A stretch of 64,000 bases of DNA from Myxococcales bacterium (GCA_016703425.1 JADJCA010000012.1:62001-126000); one strand, 5' to 3'. Positions 53,354 to 63,195 are shown, numbered from the stretch's first letter. Program-made: numbers and translations. The notes: generated from the sequence alone by a model not told the origin.

Positions 53354-54058
53354 GTGGAGCCACGCAGCGATTCGTCCCGCGCGCGAACCGTCGTCGTGAT
53401 GGGCACCGGCACCGACGTCGGGAAGACGTACATAAGCTGCTTGCTGCTGGCAGCGGCGCGGCGGCGCGGGCTCCGCGCCGTCGGGTGGAAGCCGGTCGCC
53501 ACGGGGGTAGCGCGCGGCGAGATCAATGAAGATGCGCGGCGTCACGCGCGCGCTTGCGGACGCGGACCCACGCCGACGCCGTATTGCTTTGAGCCGCCCG
53601 TGTCTCCGCACCTCGCCGCGGCGCGCGCCGGCGTGCTCATCGAGGGGGCGGCCATCGCGCAGCGGGCCGGCGAACTGGCGCGCGGCGAGGACCTTCTGGT
53701 GGTGGAAGGTGCGGGCGGTCTCTTCACGCCGCTCGCGCCCGGCCTTTGCAACGCGGATCTCGTGCGCTCGCTCGAGCCGAGCGTTTGGCTGCTCGTCGGC
53801 TCGGACCGTCTCGGTGTCTTGCACGACGTCGTGAGCGCGACGCGCGCGGCCGCCGCCATGGGGTTGCCCCCGCCTATCGTGGTGCTGTTCGCGCCAAGCG
53901 CGGCCGTCGCCGACGCGTCAACGGGGCGGAACGCGGACGAGCTCCTCGGGCTCGGCATCGTTGACGTAGCGCTCACATGTCCGAGCCTCGCCGATGGCGA
54001 CGCGACGGACGCAGTTGCCGAGGCGCTCCTCGCGCGCTGCCTCGCGGCCCCTACCTAA
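53354..54058 (+). CDS. bioD: Dethiobiotin synthetase
   Basis: A 234-residue ATP-dependent dethiobiotin synthetase, the penultimate step of biotin synthesis (closing the ureido ring with CO2). Motifs: P-loop MGTGTDVGKTYISC, KPVATG substrate loop, EPPVSPHLAAARAG, and VVEGAGGLFTPL (magnesium and nucleotide site). The length fits the family. GTG 53354 has GGAG 5-8 bp upstream; ATG 53399 inside the P-loop strand is too late. No other biotin gene lies in the window. Its last 8 bp overlap the convergent lipoprotein gene. Confidence 0.9.
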   Translation: MEPRSDSSRARTVVVMGTGTDVGKTYISCLLLAAARRRGLRAVGWKPVATGVARGEINEDARRHARACGRGPTPTPYCFEPPVSPHLAAARAGVLIEGAAIAQRAGELARGEDLLVVEGAGGLFTPLAPGLCNADLVRSLEPSVWLLVGSDRLGVLHDVVSATRAAAAMGLPPPIVVLFAPSAAVADASTGRNADELLGLGIVDVALTCPSLADGDATDAVAEALLARCLAAPT

Positions 54059-54587
54059 GCTTCGTCTTGTCGAGCGGCTCGCCGTTGGGCTTGAGACCGA
54101 CAGCCCGCCAGCGCGCCTCTTCGTCGGGCAGGGCCACCTGCGGCGGCGGCGTGACGTCGCGAAGCTGCATGCTCGTCCCCGTGCCCGTGGTGCCCTTCGC
54201 CACGGTGATCTTGAGGGGCCTCGTCTCGCCGATGGCGTTGACCTTCTCGAAGACCTGGTCGTTGCCGACTTGCTTGACGGAACCGTTGCGCACGCGCGCC
54301 TCGACGTACTTCGTGACGAGGTTCGGATCGACGGGGCCCGACACGAACACGAGGTCGTCGAAGCGCCGATCCACGTGCATCAGCTTGGGAATCGTGAGCC
54401 CGAAGACCTTCTCGGTCCCCTCCACTAGCTCACCGGGAGCGAGGTGATCGGCGGGCTTCTTGGCTAGCGGCGGTCCCGCGTCGACCGCCACGGCCACGGG
54501 CGGAGGCACCTCCTTGCGGGCGCAGCCTCCGAGGGCGGCGATGGCCAGCGCCAGCGCCGGGCCGCGATGCCGGTAGAGCCGCGTCAC
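54051..54587 (-). CDS. Lipoprotein at the end of the minor-pilin operon
   Basis: A 178-residue lipoprotein: lipobox AIAALGGCARK, Pro/Ala linker, and a compact domain of about 130 residues (EGTEKVFGLTIPKLMHVDRR; FVSGPVDPNLVTKYVEARVR; EKVNAIGETRPLKITVAKGT). The GTG at 54587 overlaps the pilY1 stop (GTGA), so it should be co-translated with the pilus genes and may be a pilotin-like or assembly helper. No known family was recognised. Confidence 0.6.
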   Translation of the reverse strand: MTRLYRHRGPALALAIAALGGCARKEVPPPVAVAVDAGPPLAKKPADHLAPGELVEGTEKVFGLTIPKLMHVDRRFDDLVFVSGPVDPNLVTKYVEARVRNGSVKQVGNDQVFEKVNAIGETRPLKITVAKGTTGTGTSMQLRDVTPPPQVALPDEEARWRAVGLKPNGEPLDKTKLR

Positions 54588-57500
54588 TCGACGACCGCGG
54601 CCCACGAGTCGACGGAGGTCGGCGTGCGCGGCTTCGGCAACGAGACCTCGAGCTTGAGAGGACGACCGTTGGCGTCTTGGCCGCCGACTTGCGCGAGCAA
54701 CGACGGGCTGCCCGAGTTGACGTTCGAGACGGCGTAGTGCGAGGCCCCGGGCACGTACGGGTCTTGCGTCGACACGGACGTGTCGGCGCATGTCGGCGTC
54801 ACGTTGATGGAGACACCGGGGATGATCTTCCCCGTGAAGCCAGGGTCGATGTAGTCAGGAACGGGGCTTGCGGCGGCGGGGTTGAGGCGCTTGAGGCCGC
54901 CCTTGGAGAGGTCCGACAGATCCTCGGGCGTGATGAAGTCGCGGCCCCACACCTTGGGAATGCCGCCGGTGCAGATGGAGGTCTGCTCCGCCGCGGCGAA
55001 CGTCGCGAAGTAGAGGATGCCGTCGTAAACGGCCATGGGCCCCGACACGCGCTCGCCGTTGACGTACGAGAGGTACCAGTTGGGAAACGATCGGAGCTTC
55101 GGCGAGCCGTCCGTCGAGAGCTTCTCGGAGAGCGAGTAGAGGTAGTTGTTTCCCGTGGCCGTGTAGACGTCCTGGTCGCCGGTCGCCACGTGCACCACGA
55201 GCTGTCCGAAACGGTCGAGCGAGACGACCGGCGGCACCACGATCGGCTGGCCCTTGTTCCAGGCCGTCGGGGACGAGTCGACCTTGCCGTTCACCGTGTC
55301 GAAGAAGAGCTCACCCTTCCACTGCGCCGGGTCCTTGGAGGTGAAGTCGAAGCGCCAGACCGTGCCGTCGGCGTCGCCGATGAAGACCTTCTGGGCGACG
55401 GCGCCCACTTGGGGCGGGTAGACGACGGGCAGGCCCGTCATGGGCGAATCGAGCGGCGTGTCGGTGACCCGTGACTGGTCCGTAAGGACCTTCGGCGCGT
55501 CGGCGGCGCGCATGAAGGTGCGGAGGATCTCGCCGGTGTCGAGGCGAACCACGGACAGCGAGCGACCCACCACGTGTTGGCCCGGCGCCGCCCAGCAGCG
55601 CACCTGAGCGCGCGGCGCGTAGCCCACGTCGAGCTGCGGCCCGCCGTCTTTGGAGCGGTCCGTGTTCGCACGATCGCAGGCCGCCACGCCAAAGGGGCCC
55701 GTCTCGATGCCGCCGGGAAGGATGGCGACGCCAATCTCGCGGGCGCCTTGGCCGCCGCCGAGATCGGCAAAGACCGTCGTGATGGCGGGCGTCCCGGAGC
55801 GCGCGCCGAAGATGTGCTTCGTGACGCCGCTGAGGGGGTCGGGCGGCATGTCGGTTAGCTGCCAGCGGAACTTCGGTCCGAGGCCCGGAGGCTCTGCGTC
55901 GGGGCGCCGCGGGTCGGTGATGTCGACACCGAAGTAGCCTCGCCCGGCGCCGCCGAAGCCGGCGACGAGCGTGGTGTGCCACTTGGTCTCGTCGGTCAGC
56001 TCCGACGACTTGCGGTCCCAGACGGTGTCCTTCACGACCGGCGTGCCGTCGAGCATCAACGTGTGGCCGCTCGGATAGACGCCGATGAGCTTCGGGAGCA
56101 CCGCCGGCGGCAAGAGCGCCCAAAGCTCGTTTCGCTCCAGCGCTGAGACGCTCGTGTCGAAGGCGTGGAGCAGGCCGTCGTTGGTGGCCGCGTAGAGCAC
56201 CGTCGGACGATCTTTGTAGATTGCACGGAACTTCTGGTACGTCTCGTCGCGAATGAGCGCGTTGGGCGGCCCAACGACCATCGGTGTCGCGTGGAAGATG
56301 TCGCCAAAGGCGTTCTTCTCGCGCGAGCGGAACGCCGCGTAGCCGCTGGGCATCGTTACGCTGCTGGCCGAGCCCATGGCGAAATCGAGCGCGACCTTCT
56401 TGCAGTCGTCGGTCGAGAGAAACTGGTTGTTGAGCAGGTTGGGGCAGTCGCTCGTCTGAATTTTGAGCGCCTTGTCGGACAGCGCCGCGATGGCGTCGGC
56501 GGCCACAGAGGGGCCCGTCATGGTCGCCGAGTAGAGCGGCAGGCCGTCGGCGGTCACGGAGATGTACGGCCGGATGGTGCCGCTCGGGTCCTTGCTTCCG
56601 TCGATCTTGGCGGCCGGTTCCACGACCACGAAGCGACGCTCGGCATTCTTTCCGCCGCTGCCGTTGTTGAGATTCTCGGCGAAATCGTCGCCCTTGGTGA
56701 GGTCGAGGGTAGGCGTCTGAAGTTGGAAGTTCGAACCGCAAACGTAGCGCGTGCGTTGCACGGTCCCGCGCCACGCCTCGCCCGGCGACGGCTTGAAGGC
56801 GGAGAGGAAGATCGACGCGTTCGTGATGGGATTCGCAGGATCGTTCGAGACCTCGGCCACCTGGGGCGAGTAGGCCGGGACCGTGCGGGTCGTCATGCGG
56901 CGTCCGATGCGGCCGATGATGTCGGCGAGGGCGGCGCTCAGGTCTTGCTGCGTCTTGACGAAGTAGGCCTTCTCGGTGCCGCCGGAGATGGCGATCTTCT
57001 CGAGCGTGCAGCACGCGCCGTAGAGCGCCTTCTTGGTGGGATCGCTGCAGACGTTGTTGAAGGCCACCGGGTCGCGGGCAAGGTCTTCGCACTCGATCGG
57101 GGTGTCGTCCTCGATCTTGCTCACGGCGAAGCCGATGACATAGGTCGTGACCTTGTTGCCGCTCAAGGTGCCGTCGGTTCCCTTGAGCATCTGGTCGGCG
57201 ATCTCTTCCGGCAACTTGAACGGGCACTTGCCGTCGGGCGCGGCGGGGCCTTCCGGCAGGCACTGAGGCCGCGCGTCGAGGTTAGGCGCGCCGTCGGACA
57301 CGAGGATGACGAAGTTCTCGCGACAGCCGCCTTGCACGTAGACGTCGGTCTTCTGCGGGCCAACGGGATCGCCCCAGTAGTAATACTTCACGTCGTCCAA
57401 GAGGCCGGCGATGGGCGTGGCGCCGTAGGGTCGCATCGCGTTGATGGCGAGCTGGATGCGGTCGTTGTGCAGCCGAATGTCGTCGATGGTGGCGTTGGAG

Positions 57501-58441
57501 CTCGCGGGCACGCCGATGAGGCGCCCTTCCCACGGCGGCGCGGCGGGGTTTCTGGCTCCGACCTCGAAGAGCTGCGGCGTCGCGCAGTTGACGGGCCGAC
57601 CGAAGGCCGAGCTCGCGCCGCTCGCGAGGTTCCAGTCGGCAAAATAGCTCCACATCCCGTTGAACGGGTTACCGGCGGTGATCGTTGGCGGGCTGCCCGG
57701 CGAGACCCCCGTCGGCGGCGTCACGTCGGAGTCGAACGTCATGAGGCCGAAGCGGACGAGATCTTTTGCGCCGTCGAGGGCGCCGTTGTTGAGCTGCGTG
57801 AACTGACACGACGCGGCCGTCACGCCGGTCGGAACGCCGGCGGAAACACCGAGGACGCGCGCGCCGAGCGCGCCATCGAAGTCCAACACGGAGCCTCCGA
57901 GCGCCTTGGGCGAGAGCTTGCCGACGCCCTGCGGCGCCGTCACGCCCGGCAAGCCGAGCGGCGTCACGACACACGCTTCGTTGGTCGCCGTGAGCGCCGC
58001 GGGACGCGAGTAGGGGAGGTAGTAGCCCACGTCGTAGGGCGCCGAGCCGTTGATCGTGTACTCGTCTTCGAAGGCGCTGCCGGTCGTGCGCGGCATGCTG
58101 ACGCACGAGTAGTGCGGCGCGATGCCGCCCGTCAGCGATTGGACGGCCTGACCCCAGCGGTTCGGCGAAGACGCGGTGCCGAGCGCTTCGCACTTGGCCG
58201 CCGAGCCGTCGATCATCTTCTCCATAGAGCCGGAGTTGTCGAGCAGCAGCATGACGTTGGGCAGCGGCGGCGCGACGTCGATCTGTTGAGCCGAGACTCC
58301 CCGAGGGGCCGCGACGCCCAAGAGCGTGAGGAGCGCGCCGCCGAGGACGGTGTACGCGCGACAGCGCCTTCCCACGCGGTTCAACGCGCGCGCCGGGGCT
58401 CCTGGGGACGCAGAGTGTGGATGCCTTGGCTGACTCGTCAT
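54584..58441 (-). CDS. pilY1: PilY1-like pilus tip adhesin
   Basis: A 1285-residue exported protein. After the signal peptide (GALLTLLGVAAPRGVSA) it has a von Willebrand A domain with MIDAS motif LLLDNSGSM (residues 68-72) and later ILVSDGAPNL. The C-terminal 600 residues are the PilY1 beta-propeller (LYAATNDGLLHAFDTSVSAL; GDADGTVWRFDF as the metal-loop blade; VATGDQDVYTATGNNYLYSL). PilY1 sits at the tip of type IV pili, works in pilus extension and surface sensing, and binds calcium. ATG 58441 has GGAG 6 bp upstream and lies 13 bp after the pilX stop. Confidence 0.88.
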   Translation of the reverse strand: MTSQPRHPHSASPGAPARALNRVGRRCRAYTVLGGALLTLLGVAAPRGVSAQQIDVAPPLPNVMLLLDNSGSMEKMIDGSAAKCEALGTASSPNRWGQAVQSLTGGIAPHYSCVSMPRTTGSAFEDEYTINGSAPYDVGYYLPYSRPAALTATNEACVVTPLGLPGVTAPQGVGKLSPKALGGSVLDFDGALGARVLGVSAGVPTGVTAASCQFTQLNNGALDGAKDLVRFGLMTFDSDVTPPTGVSPGSPPTITAGNPFNGMWSYFADWNLASGASSAFGRPVNCATPQLFEVGARNPAAPPWEGRLIGVPASSNATIDDIRLHNDRIQLAINAMRPYGATPIAGLLDDVKYYYWGDPVGPQKTDVYVQGGCRENFVILVSDGAPNLDARPQCLPEGPAAPDGKCPFKLPEEIADQMLKGTDGTLSGNKVTTYVIGFAVSKIEDDTPIECEDLARDPVAFNNVCSDPTKKALYGACCTLEKIAISGGTEKAYFVKTQQDLSAALADIIGRIGRRMTTRTVPAYSPQVAEVSNDPANPITNASIFLSAFKPSPGEAWRGTVQRTRYVCGSNFQLQTPTLDLTKGDDFAENLNNGSGGKNAERRFVVVEPAAKIDGSKDPSGTIRPYISVTADGLPLYSATMTGPSVAADAIAALSDKALKIQTSDCPNLLNNQFLSTDDCKKVALDFAMGSASSVTMPSGYAAFRSREKNAFGDIFHATPMVVGPPNALIRDETYQKFRAIYKDRPTVLYAATNDGLLHAFDTSVSALERNELWALLPPAVLPKLIGVYPSGHTLMLDGTPVVKDTVWDRKSSELTDETKWHTTLVAGFGGAGRGYFGVDITDPRRPDAEPPGLGPKFRWQLTDMPPDPLSGVTKHIFGARSGTPAITTVFADLGGGQGAREIGVAILPGGIETGPFGVAACDRANTDRSKDGGPQLDVGYAPRAQVRCWAAPGQHVVGRSLSVVRLDTGEILRTFMRAADAPKVLTDQSRVTDTPLDSPMTGLPVVYPPQVGAVAQKVFIGDADGTVWRFDFTSKDPAQWKGELFFDTVNGKVDSSPTAWNKGQPIVVPPVVSLDRFGQLVVHVATGDQDVYTATGNNYLYSLSEKLSTDGSPKLRSFPNWYLSYVNGERVSGPMAVYDGILYFATFAAAEQTSICTGGIPKVWGRDFITPEDLSDLSKGGLKRLNPAAASPVPDYIDPGFTGKIIPGVSINVTPTCADTSVSTQDPYVPGASHYAVSNVNSGSPSLLAQVGGQDANGRPLKLEVSLPKPRTPTSVDSWAAVVE

Positions 58442-58454
58442 GTTCGTCTCCGAT

Positions 58455-59156
58455 TCAGCGACAACGACGGATGGGGCCCGCGGTGATGCGCGAGCGCGCC
58501 ACCTCGAGGCCAACGTTCGAGTAATAAGCGGCGCCGGGCGGGCCGGCGTCACCGCCGGGGGGCGCCTGCGGTTGAGCGATGCCGTAGGCGCCAACGGTGA
58601 GCGACGTGAAGCACATCCCAAGGTCGAGGCCGTAGCCCTCCGGCGGCTGGGCCTGGAAGGGGTCCGTGACCTCGATGAAGAAGTCACCGTTCAAAGGAAA
58701 GGGACCAAAGGGATTCGCAGAGAACGCCGCTTGGCTCGACGCGAGGAATTGCTTCGCGATCTCGCCCGAGCCCATGCGCCGACACGCCTTCGAGGTCACG
58801 GCGATGTTCGGATCGCTGAGGTTCACGTTGGGCAGCGAGATGCAGTTCGTGTCGCGGCGGCTCGTGTTGAGCATGAGCCCGAGGTGCAGATCCGCCGTCT
58901 CCGCGTTGATGGTCTCGGCGGCCGCGATGACGCCGTATTCGGAGAGGTAGTGGGCCTGCGCAGCCTGGCGGTTGTAGCCGCTGGCGCGGATCTCGAGGGA
59001 CGCCGACCGGAGCGCATAGATGCCCATGGCGGCCAACACCGCGAGCGTCATCGCGACGATGAAGATGATCGCGCCTTGTTCGCGGCGCCCGCGACGGCGC
59101 ACAGACCCTCGGTGCGTAGGCGTCGACAAAACGGTTGAAGACGGGGTGGGCCGCAT
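58455..59156 (-). CDS. pilX: PilX-like minor pilin assembly protein
   Basis: A 233-residue protein with an N-terminal polar region and one membrane helix preceded by GRREQGAIIFIVAMTLAVLA, followed by RSASLEIRASGYNRQAAQAH. This fits the PilX N-domain (QRGxxLxxxL), which lacks the Glu5 of major pilins. The rest is exported, with cysteine pairs near KACRRMG and GMCFTSL. The ATG shares one base with the pilW stop (TGATG), so translation is coupled. It should help prime pilus assembly with PilV, PilW, FimT and PilY1. Confidence 0.75.
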   Translation of the reverse strand: MRPTPSSTVLSTPTHRGSVRRRGRREQGAIIFIVAMTLAVLAAMGIYALRSASLEIRASGYNRQAAQAHYLSEYGVIAAAETINAETADLHLGLMLNTSRRDTNCISLPNVNLSDPNIAVTSKACRRMGSGEIAKQFLASSQAAFSANPFGPFPLNGDFFIEVTDPFQAQPPEGYGLDLGMCFTSLTVGAYGIAQPQAPPGGDAGPPGAAYYSNVGLEVARSRITAGPIRRCR

Positions 59157-60457
59157 CAATAGAAGAGCCTCGCCTGGTTGGGGAGAGCGACCTCGGTGGT
59201 CACGGTGCGAACGCGCGCCCACTGGCGGCTCCCGCTGGTGCAGCCGGTTTCTTCCAAGCAATAGCGAATGGTGTAGTTGTTCTTCTCGAGCCGCTGATCG
59301 GTGGTGCGATCGGGTACAGCCCCCCGCGTCGCGAGGCGGATCCGCACGGCACGAATGCGCTGCGGTGAGCGGCCGGCGCCGTTGCCGTCGGCGATCGTCG
59401 CGTTCTCGTCCACGCCAAACGCGTAGGACTTGAAGTCGGCCACGGGCGTGCCGCCCGTGTAGTCGCCGATGTCGACCGTGAACGCGAACTTGAGGTCGAC
59501 GGCGTATTCGGCAACGACCTCGCCCGGGAGCAGCGCCTTGCCGTCGCTGTCGACGTACGAGCGAATGAGGTTGTACTTCTTGGATACACCGCCATCGCCG
59601 GCGGCTGGATCGGTTGCGATGGCGTTGTAGGTCGTGTCGGTGCTCTTGAGCGGCCGAATCTCCCAACGAATCGTCTGCACCGGGTTCACCGTGATGCGGC
59701 CGTCAACGAAGCCGTAAGCCGTGTCCAGGTAGGGGAACGAGTCCTGGAGGTCGACCCACGCACCAGTCCCGGCGCTCCAGCCCGCGGTCTGCGTTCCGCA
59801 GCCGTAGACGAACTGCTGGCGGCCCAAGTCGTCGGCGATACGCACCAGGAAGGCCTGACCGGCGACCGGCTGAAACATCTCCTTGAGCGTCGCGTCGGGG
59901 TTGGTGGAGGCGAGGACGCGGTACGTCGCCGCCGAGTCCAGCGAGAGAAAGAGCCGGGGGCCGGCGCAGCCGCCCACGCCGAGACGTGACACGACGTATT
60001 GCTCCGACGACGTGAAGTTGCCCGACAGATCGATCGAATCTGGCTCGAAGGCGTTGGCGCCGGCGCTGGAGAGCGGCGTTTCGGCTTTCGACCCTTTCGG
60101 GTGGTAGTTCACGCCCGCGAGCGCCAGGAGCCCTGCCGGCGCACCGGCCGGGACCTTGTCGGCGCTCTTCGGGTCGAGCGGCGCTCGCGTGTCGCGGAGA
60201 ACGTTGCCCGTGGCCATGTAGCCCGCGCGCTGGACGTCGCTCTTCAGGCGATCGAGCGCCGTGCGCACCGACATCTCGGCGGTCGCCGTGCGCATCTCCT
60301 CGTGGAACGAGAAGGTCGCTTCTTTGGAGAGGGCCACCACCGCCATCGCCACGAGCAAGCCCGCGACCATCGCCACGAGGAGCTCGACAAGCGTGAAGCC
60401 TCGTGCGCGCCGAGCGGACGCAGACCCAGACAAGCGGGAGCGAGTCGACCGGTTCAT
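59156..60457 (-). CDS. pilW: PilW-like minor pilin
   Basis: A 433-residue prepilin. The leader ends ARRARG with the cleavage site G|FTLVELLVAMVAG and Glu at +5. Helix DRLKSDVQRAGYM is the usual PilW segment, and the rest is a large globular domain, with VEIRPLKSTD-type strands and cysteines (GGCAGPRLF; YCLEETGCT) that may form a disulfide loop. The length is larger than Pseudomonas PilW (about 270). ATG 60457 overlaps the pilV stop (ATGA). Confidence 0.82.
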   Translation of the reverse strand: MNRSTRSRLSGSASARRARGFTLVELLVAMVAGLLVAMAVVALSKEATFSFHEEMRTATAEMSVRTALDRLKSDVQRAGYMATGNVLRDTRAPLDPKSADKVPAGAPAGLLALAGVNYHPKGSKAETPLSSAGANAFEPDSIDLSGNFTSSEQYVVSRLGVGGCAGPRLFLSLDSAATYRVLASTNPDATLKEMFQPVAGQAFLVRIADDLGRQQFVYGCGTQTAGWSAGTGAWVDLQDSFPYLDTAYGFVDGRITVNPVQTIRWEIRPLKSTDTTYNAIATDPAAGDGGVSKKYNLIRSYVDSDGKALLPGEVVAEYAVDLKFAFTVDIGDYTGGTPVADFKSYAFGVDENATIADGNGAGRSPQRIRAVRIRLATRGAVPDRTTDQRLEKNNYTIRYCLEETGCTSGSRQWARVRTVTTEVALPNQARLFY

Positions 60458-61104
60458 TGGAGCGCGTTCCTTCGGAGCGCCGTGACGGCGTAGACGAAGT
60501 GGTACTTGCTTGTTTGCGTCTCGAGGTCGGCCGGCGGCGCCTGACCGCAGAAGTGCTCGTCGGGTGCTGCCCCGACGCCCCGCGGCCAATACACGCGCAC
60601 GTCAGCGCGCATCATCTGATCGGTGATGAGCCACGTGAGGCGGACGTTGGTGCAGAAGAGCGCGTAGCGGTTCTTGTCGTCGGCGAGATCGCCGGTGGCC
60701 ACGTCCGCCCCGAGCGCGTCAAGACCCGGACTCCAAAATGGCGCCGCGGCGAGCCGCTGATCAGGCTGGTACCAGAGGCCGTCGTTCAGCGTCACGCGCT
60801 GAAGGAGCGTCGCGTTCGTAAAATTGGAGTTCGGGTTTCGCGCCGCCGGCGTCGTCCACAACATCGAGTCGGCGCGCAGGCGCTCGACCCATTGGCGCGC
60901 GATGGCGTTGGCCATGTCCATGCGTCGCGCGTCGATGTTCCCCTGGATCGTCGCGCGCTGCATGCTGATGACGCCGGCGCCGCCGATGAGCACGATCGAC
61001 AGCGACACGAGCACCTCGGTGGCCGTGTAGCCGCGTCGCCTGGTCTTCGCGACCACGGGATTGCGCGCAGGGCTGCTCGAGGCGGAAGGCTTCTTGCTGC
61101 TCAT
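60454..61104 (-). CDS. pilV: PilV-like minor pilin
   Basis: A 216-residue prepilin-like protein. The N-terminal basic leader ends TRRRG|YTATEVLVSLSIVL, with Glu at +5 after cleavage, then a membrane helix and SMQRATIQGNIDARRMDMAN. The exported part has the PilV-type helix continuation and cysteines near FCTNVRL and HFCGQA. It overlaps both neighbours by ATGA junctions. It should join the tip or priming complex of type IV pili. Confidence 0.8.
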   Translation of the reverse strand: MSSKKPSASSSPARNPVVAKTRRRGYTATEVLVSLSIVLIGGAGVISMQRATIQGNIDARRMDMANAIARQWVERLRADSMLWTTPAARNPNSNFTNATLLQRVTLNDGLWYQPDQRLAAAPFWSPGLDALGADVATGDLADDKNRYALFCTNVRLTWLITDQMMRADVRVYWPRGVGAAPDEHFCGQAPPADLETQTSKYHFVYAVTALRRNALQ

Positions 61105-61805
61105 GGCGCACCGGAAACGACGCGGGCCGCGCCGGTGGGCGGGATGAGCACGTTGCGCACGATGCCGACATTGCCGGTGTCGTCGGCGTTGCGCCGCTTC
61201 ATCTCGACGCGAATCGCGCTCTGCATGACCGCCTCGCCGTCGAAGACGCGGTCCTTCGAGTAATACGTCCGACCGAACGACGTAAAACAGAGGTTCGCCT
61301 CATCGACGGCCTTGCCGTCGGGGCCGTAGATGGTCGCCGTGATGTTGTTCGACTTCTCGTACGTGCCGAGGTCGGCTTGCCCGACCTCCTTCAGCGACGC
61401 CACGTCGGCCCACGAGGTTGGGGCGCGGCAGCTCGTCAGCGGCAGGTTCTGGCCTCCGTCCACGTCGGAGCGGATCTCGTAGGTCTTGAAGTGGCCCGGC
61501 TTGCCCTTGGTGTCGAACGACACGATGACCGCGCCTCCGCGGCCTACGGCCCTCGCGCGCGCTTCGCGGATCAAGTCTTGGATGTTCGCCGCGTCTTCGT
61601 ACACGCGTCGGTCGAGGCCGGCGGCGCTCATCGTGGGCACCGCCATGAAGGCCAAGATGCCGATGAGGATCACGACGACCATGAGCTCGATGAGGGTGAA
61701 CCCGCGCGCGCGCGCCCGCGATCGCAACGACGCCAACGACCAGGCTCGTCGCCGTTTGGCGGCCGGCGCGGCGCTCCGCGGGATCTCGTTGTTCTCGGGT
61801 GCCAT
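61101..61805 (-). CDS. fimT: FimT/GspH-like minor pilin
   Basis: A 234-residue prepilin and the first gene of the minor-pilin operon. Processing site G|FTLIELMVVVILIGILAFM with Glu at +5; then AANIQDLIREARARAVGRGG, the FimT/GspH N-region, and a beta-rich domain. ATG 61805 begins the coding region; longer in-frame sequence upstream is not protein-like. Some FimT proteins bind DNA during natural transformation, which would fit the comM and recA genes in this genome, but this is inference. The operon promoter should lie in the 286-bp gap to the right, where no clear elements were found. Confidence 0.82.
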   Translation of the reverse strand: MAPENNEIPRSAAPAAKRRRAWSLASLRSRARARGFTLIELMVVVILIGILAFMAVPTMSAAGLDRRVYEDAANIQDLIREARARAVGRGGAVIVSFDTKGKPGHFKTYEIRSDVDGGQNLPLTSCRAPTSWADVASLKEVGQADLGTYEKSNNITATIYGPDGKAVDEANLCFTSFGRTYYSKDRVFDGEAVMQSAIRVEMKRRNADDTGNVGIVRNVLIPPTGAARVVSGAP

Positions 61806-62091
61806 GGTGGGTCGGTAGGCTCCTCGGACGCGGTCAAGTTCGCAGCAAAGCCGGAGCGAGAAAACCAAAGGGCCACCGCAGCAAGCGCCGTACCTCTTTT
61901 CAACGGAACCGACTTTGCCGCGAATTGCCCTGCCCCGCGCTCCCCCGACCTCGCCTCCCAAGCAACCATTTGCGGGCGCTGTGAAAAACGTGCGGACCGT
62001 TTCCGTGCGTTGGGTAGGCGGTTGCCGCCCCCGTCGGTCCAGGTGTGATATCCGGACGTTGGCCCCTCGGGGCTCGCCATAGAGGAGTCCC

Positions 62092-63195
62092 ATGCGCATC
62101 GCTCCGAATCTCGCCCTCGTCGTCGTGGCCGGTCTTTTCGCATCGTGCACCAAGAAGGAAGAGCCCGCGCGAGGCGGTGACGTTCCGCCGCCACCGCCGT
62201 CGGCGCTCGTCGCCAAGGCCGGCGCCTGCCAGAGCCCCGGCGCCGTCGACGACGCGGTGAGCGCCGGCTTCTTCCCGAAGTCGATCGCGTCGCCCAACTT
62301 CTGTGTCGACACGGCGCCCGGCAGCACCAAGGCCTACGGTGCACAAGCCAAGCTCACGATGGATGCAGTCTGCACGACCGCGTTCGACGGCGAGTGCGAG
62401 GTCTACAAGCGCTACGGCCTCAAGCGCGTCGTCACGCTGCGTTACGTTGATGGCAGCGGCAAGGGAGGCGTCGTCGAGGTCGTCCTCTCGCAATTCGACA
62501 GCGAGGCCGGCGCCTACGGCATGTTCACCAAGCGCGTCGTCGCCGACGCCGATCCGGCGTCGCCGGAAGCTCAGAAGGCCGTGCCGACGGTCGGAGCCGC
62601 CGCCATCGGCGGTGGGCGCGCGTCGTCGTGGCGCGGCGCGCACCTCGTGGAGCTCGTCTACATGAACGAGCAAGAGGCGCCGGCGGCGATGGTCAAGTCG
62701 AGCGAGGCGATCTTGCCGCCGCTGCTCAAGGCCATCAACGAGAAGCTCCCCGGTAGCCCTGAGAAGCCGGCGCCGGCGAAGAACCTCCCGGAAGCGAACC
62801 TCTTGCCGCTGGGCGTGAGCTTCGCGCCAAAGGAGGCCTTCGGCGTCAAGGGACCGTCGGCCACGGGCTTCTACAAGGACGGCGAGAAGCGGTACCGCTT
62901 CGTGGCCATCGCGCCGGCCGACGAAGCCGCCGCGAAGGAGGGCATGAAGGCGCTCCGCGGCAAGGGCGGCGCGCTGCCCGTCGCCGACGTCGGTGACGAG
63001 GCGCTCCACGTCGTCATCCAAGAGGGGAAGGGCTCACCGAAGATCGAGTGGCTCTTCGGACGCAAGGGCGCGCGCATTCTCGGCGTCGGCGACGAAGAGT
63101 TCGCCATCAACGCGGGCGAGCCCCTCGACGCGCAGAAGACCGTGCGCCTCGTGAAGGACGAAAAGGTCGCGCGCCTCAAGGCGCAGCTCAAATAG
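62092..63195 (+). CDS. DUF6599-like lipoprotein
   Basis: A 367-residue lipoprotein (signal peptide MRIAPNLALVVVAGLFASC). Two similar halves of the DUF6599 type follow: FDSEAGAYGMFTKRVVADAD and RGAHLVELVYMNEQ in the first, GFYKDGEKRYRFVAIAPADE and EWLFGRKGARILGVG in the second. A Pro/Ala linker lies between. No catalytic residues are clear. The ATG has GAGGAG 5 bp upstream. It is divergent from the pilin operon; its role is unknown. Confidence 0.65.
   Translation: MRIAPNLALVVVAGLFASCTKKEEPARGGDVPPPPPSALVAKAGACQSPGAVDDAVSAGFFPKSIASPNFCVDTAPGSTKAYGAQAKLTMDAVCTTAFDGECEVYKRYGLKRVVTLRYVDGSGKGGVVEVVLSQFDSEAGAYGMFTKRVVADADPASPEAQKAVPTVGAAAIGGGRASSWRGAHLVELVYMNEQEAPAAMVKSSEAILPPLLKAINEKLPGSPEKPAPAKNLPEANLLPLGVSFAPKEAFGVKGPSATGFYKDGEKRYRFVAIAPADEAAAKEGMKALRGKGGALPVADVGDEALHVVIQEGKGSPKIEWLFGRKGARILGVGDEEFAINAGEPLDAQKTVRLVKDEKVARLKAQLK

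Noticed and set aside
56165..58486. A long open frame antisense to pilY1 (over 770 codons)
   Set aside because: High-GC genes with strong third-position bias leave open frames on the opposite strand. The translation is Arg/Gly/Val-rich without any domain, and pilY1 motifs are unambiguous.
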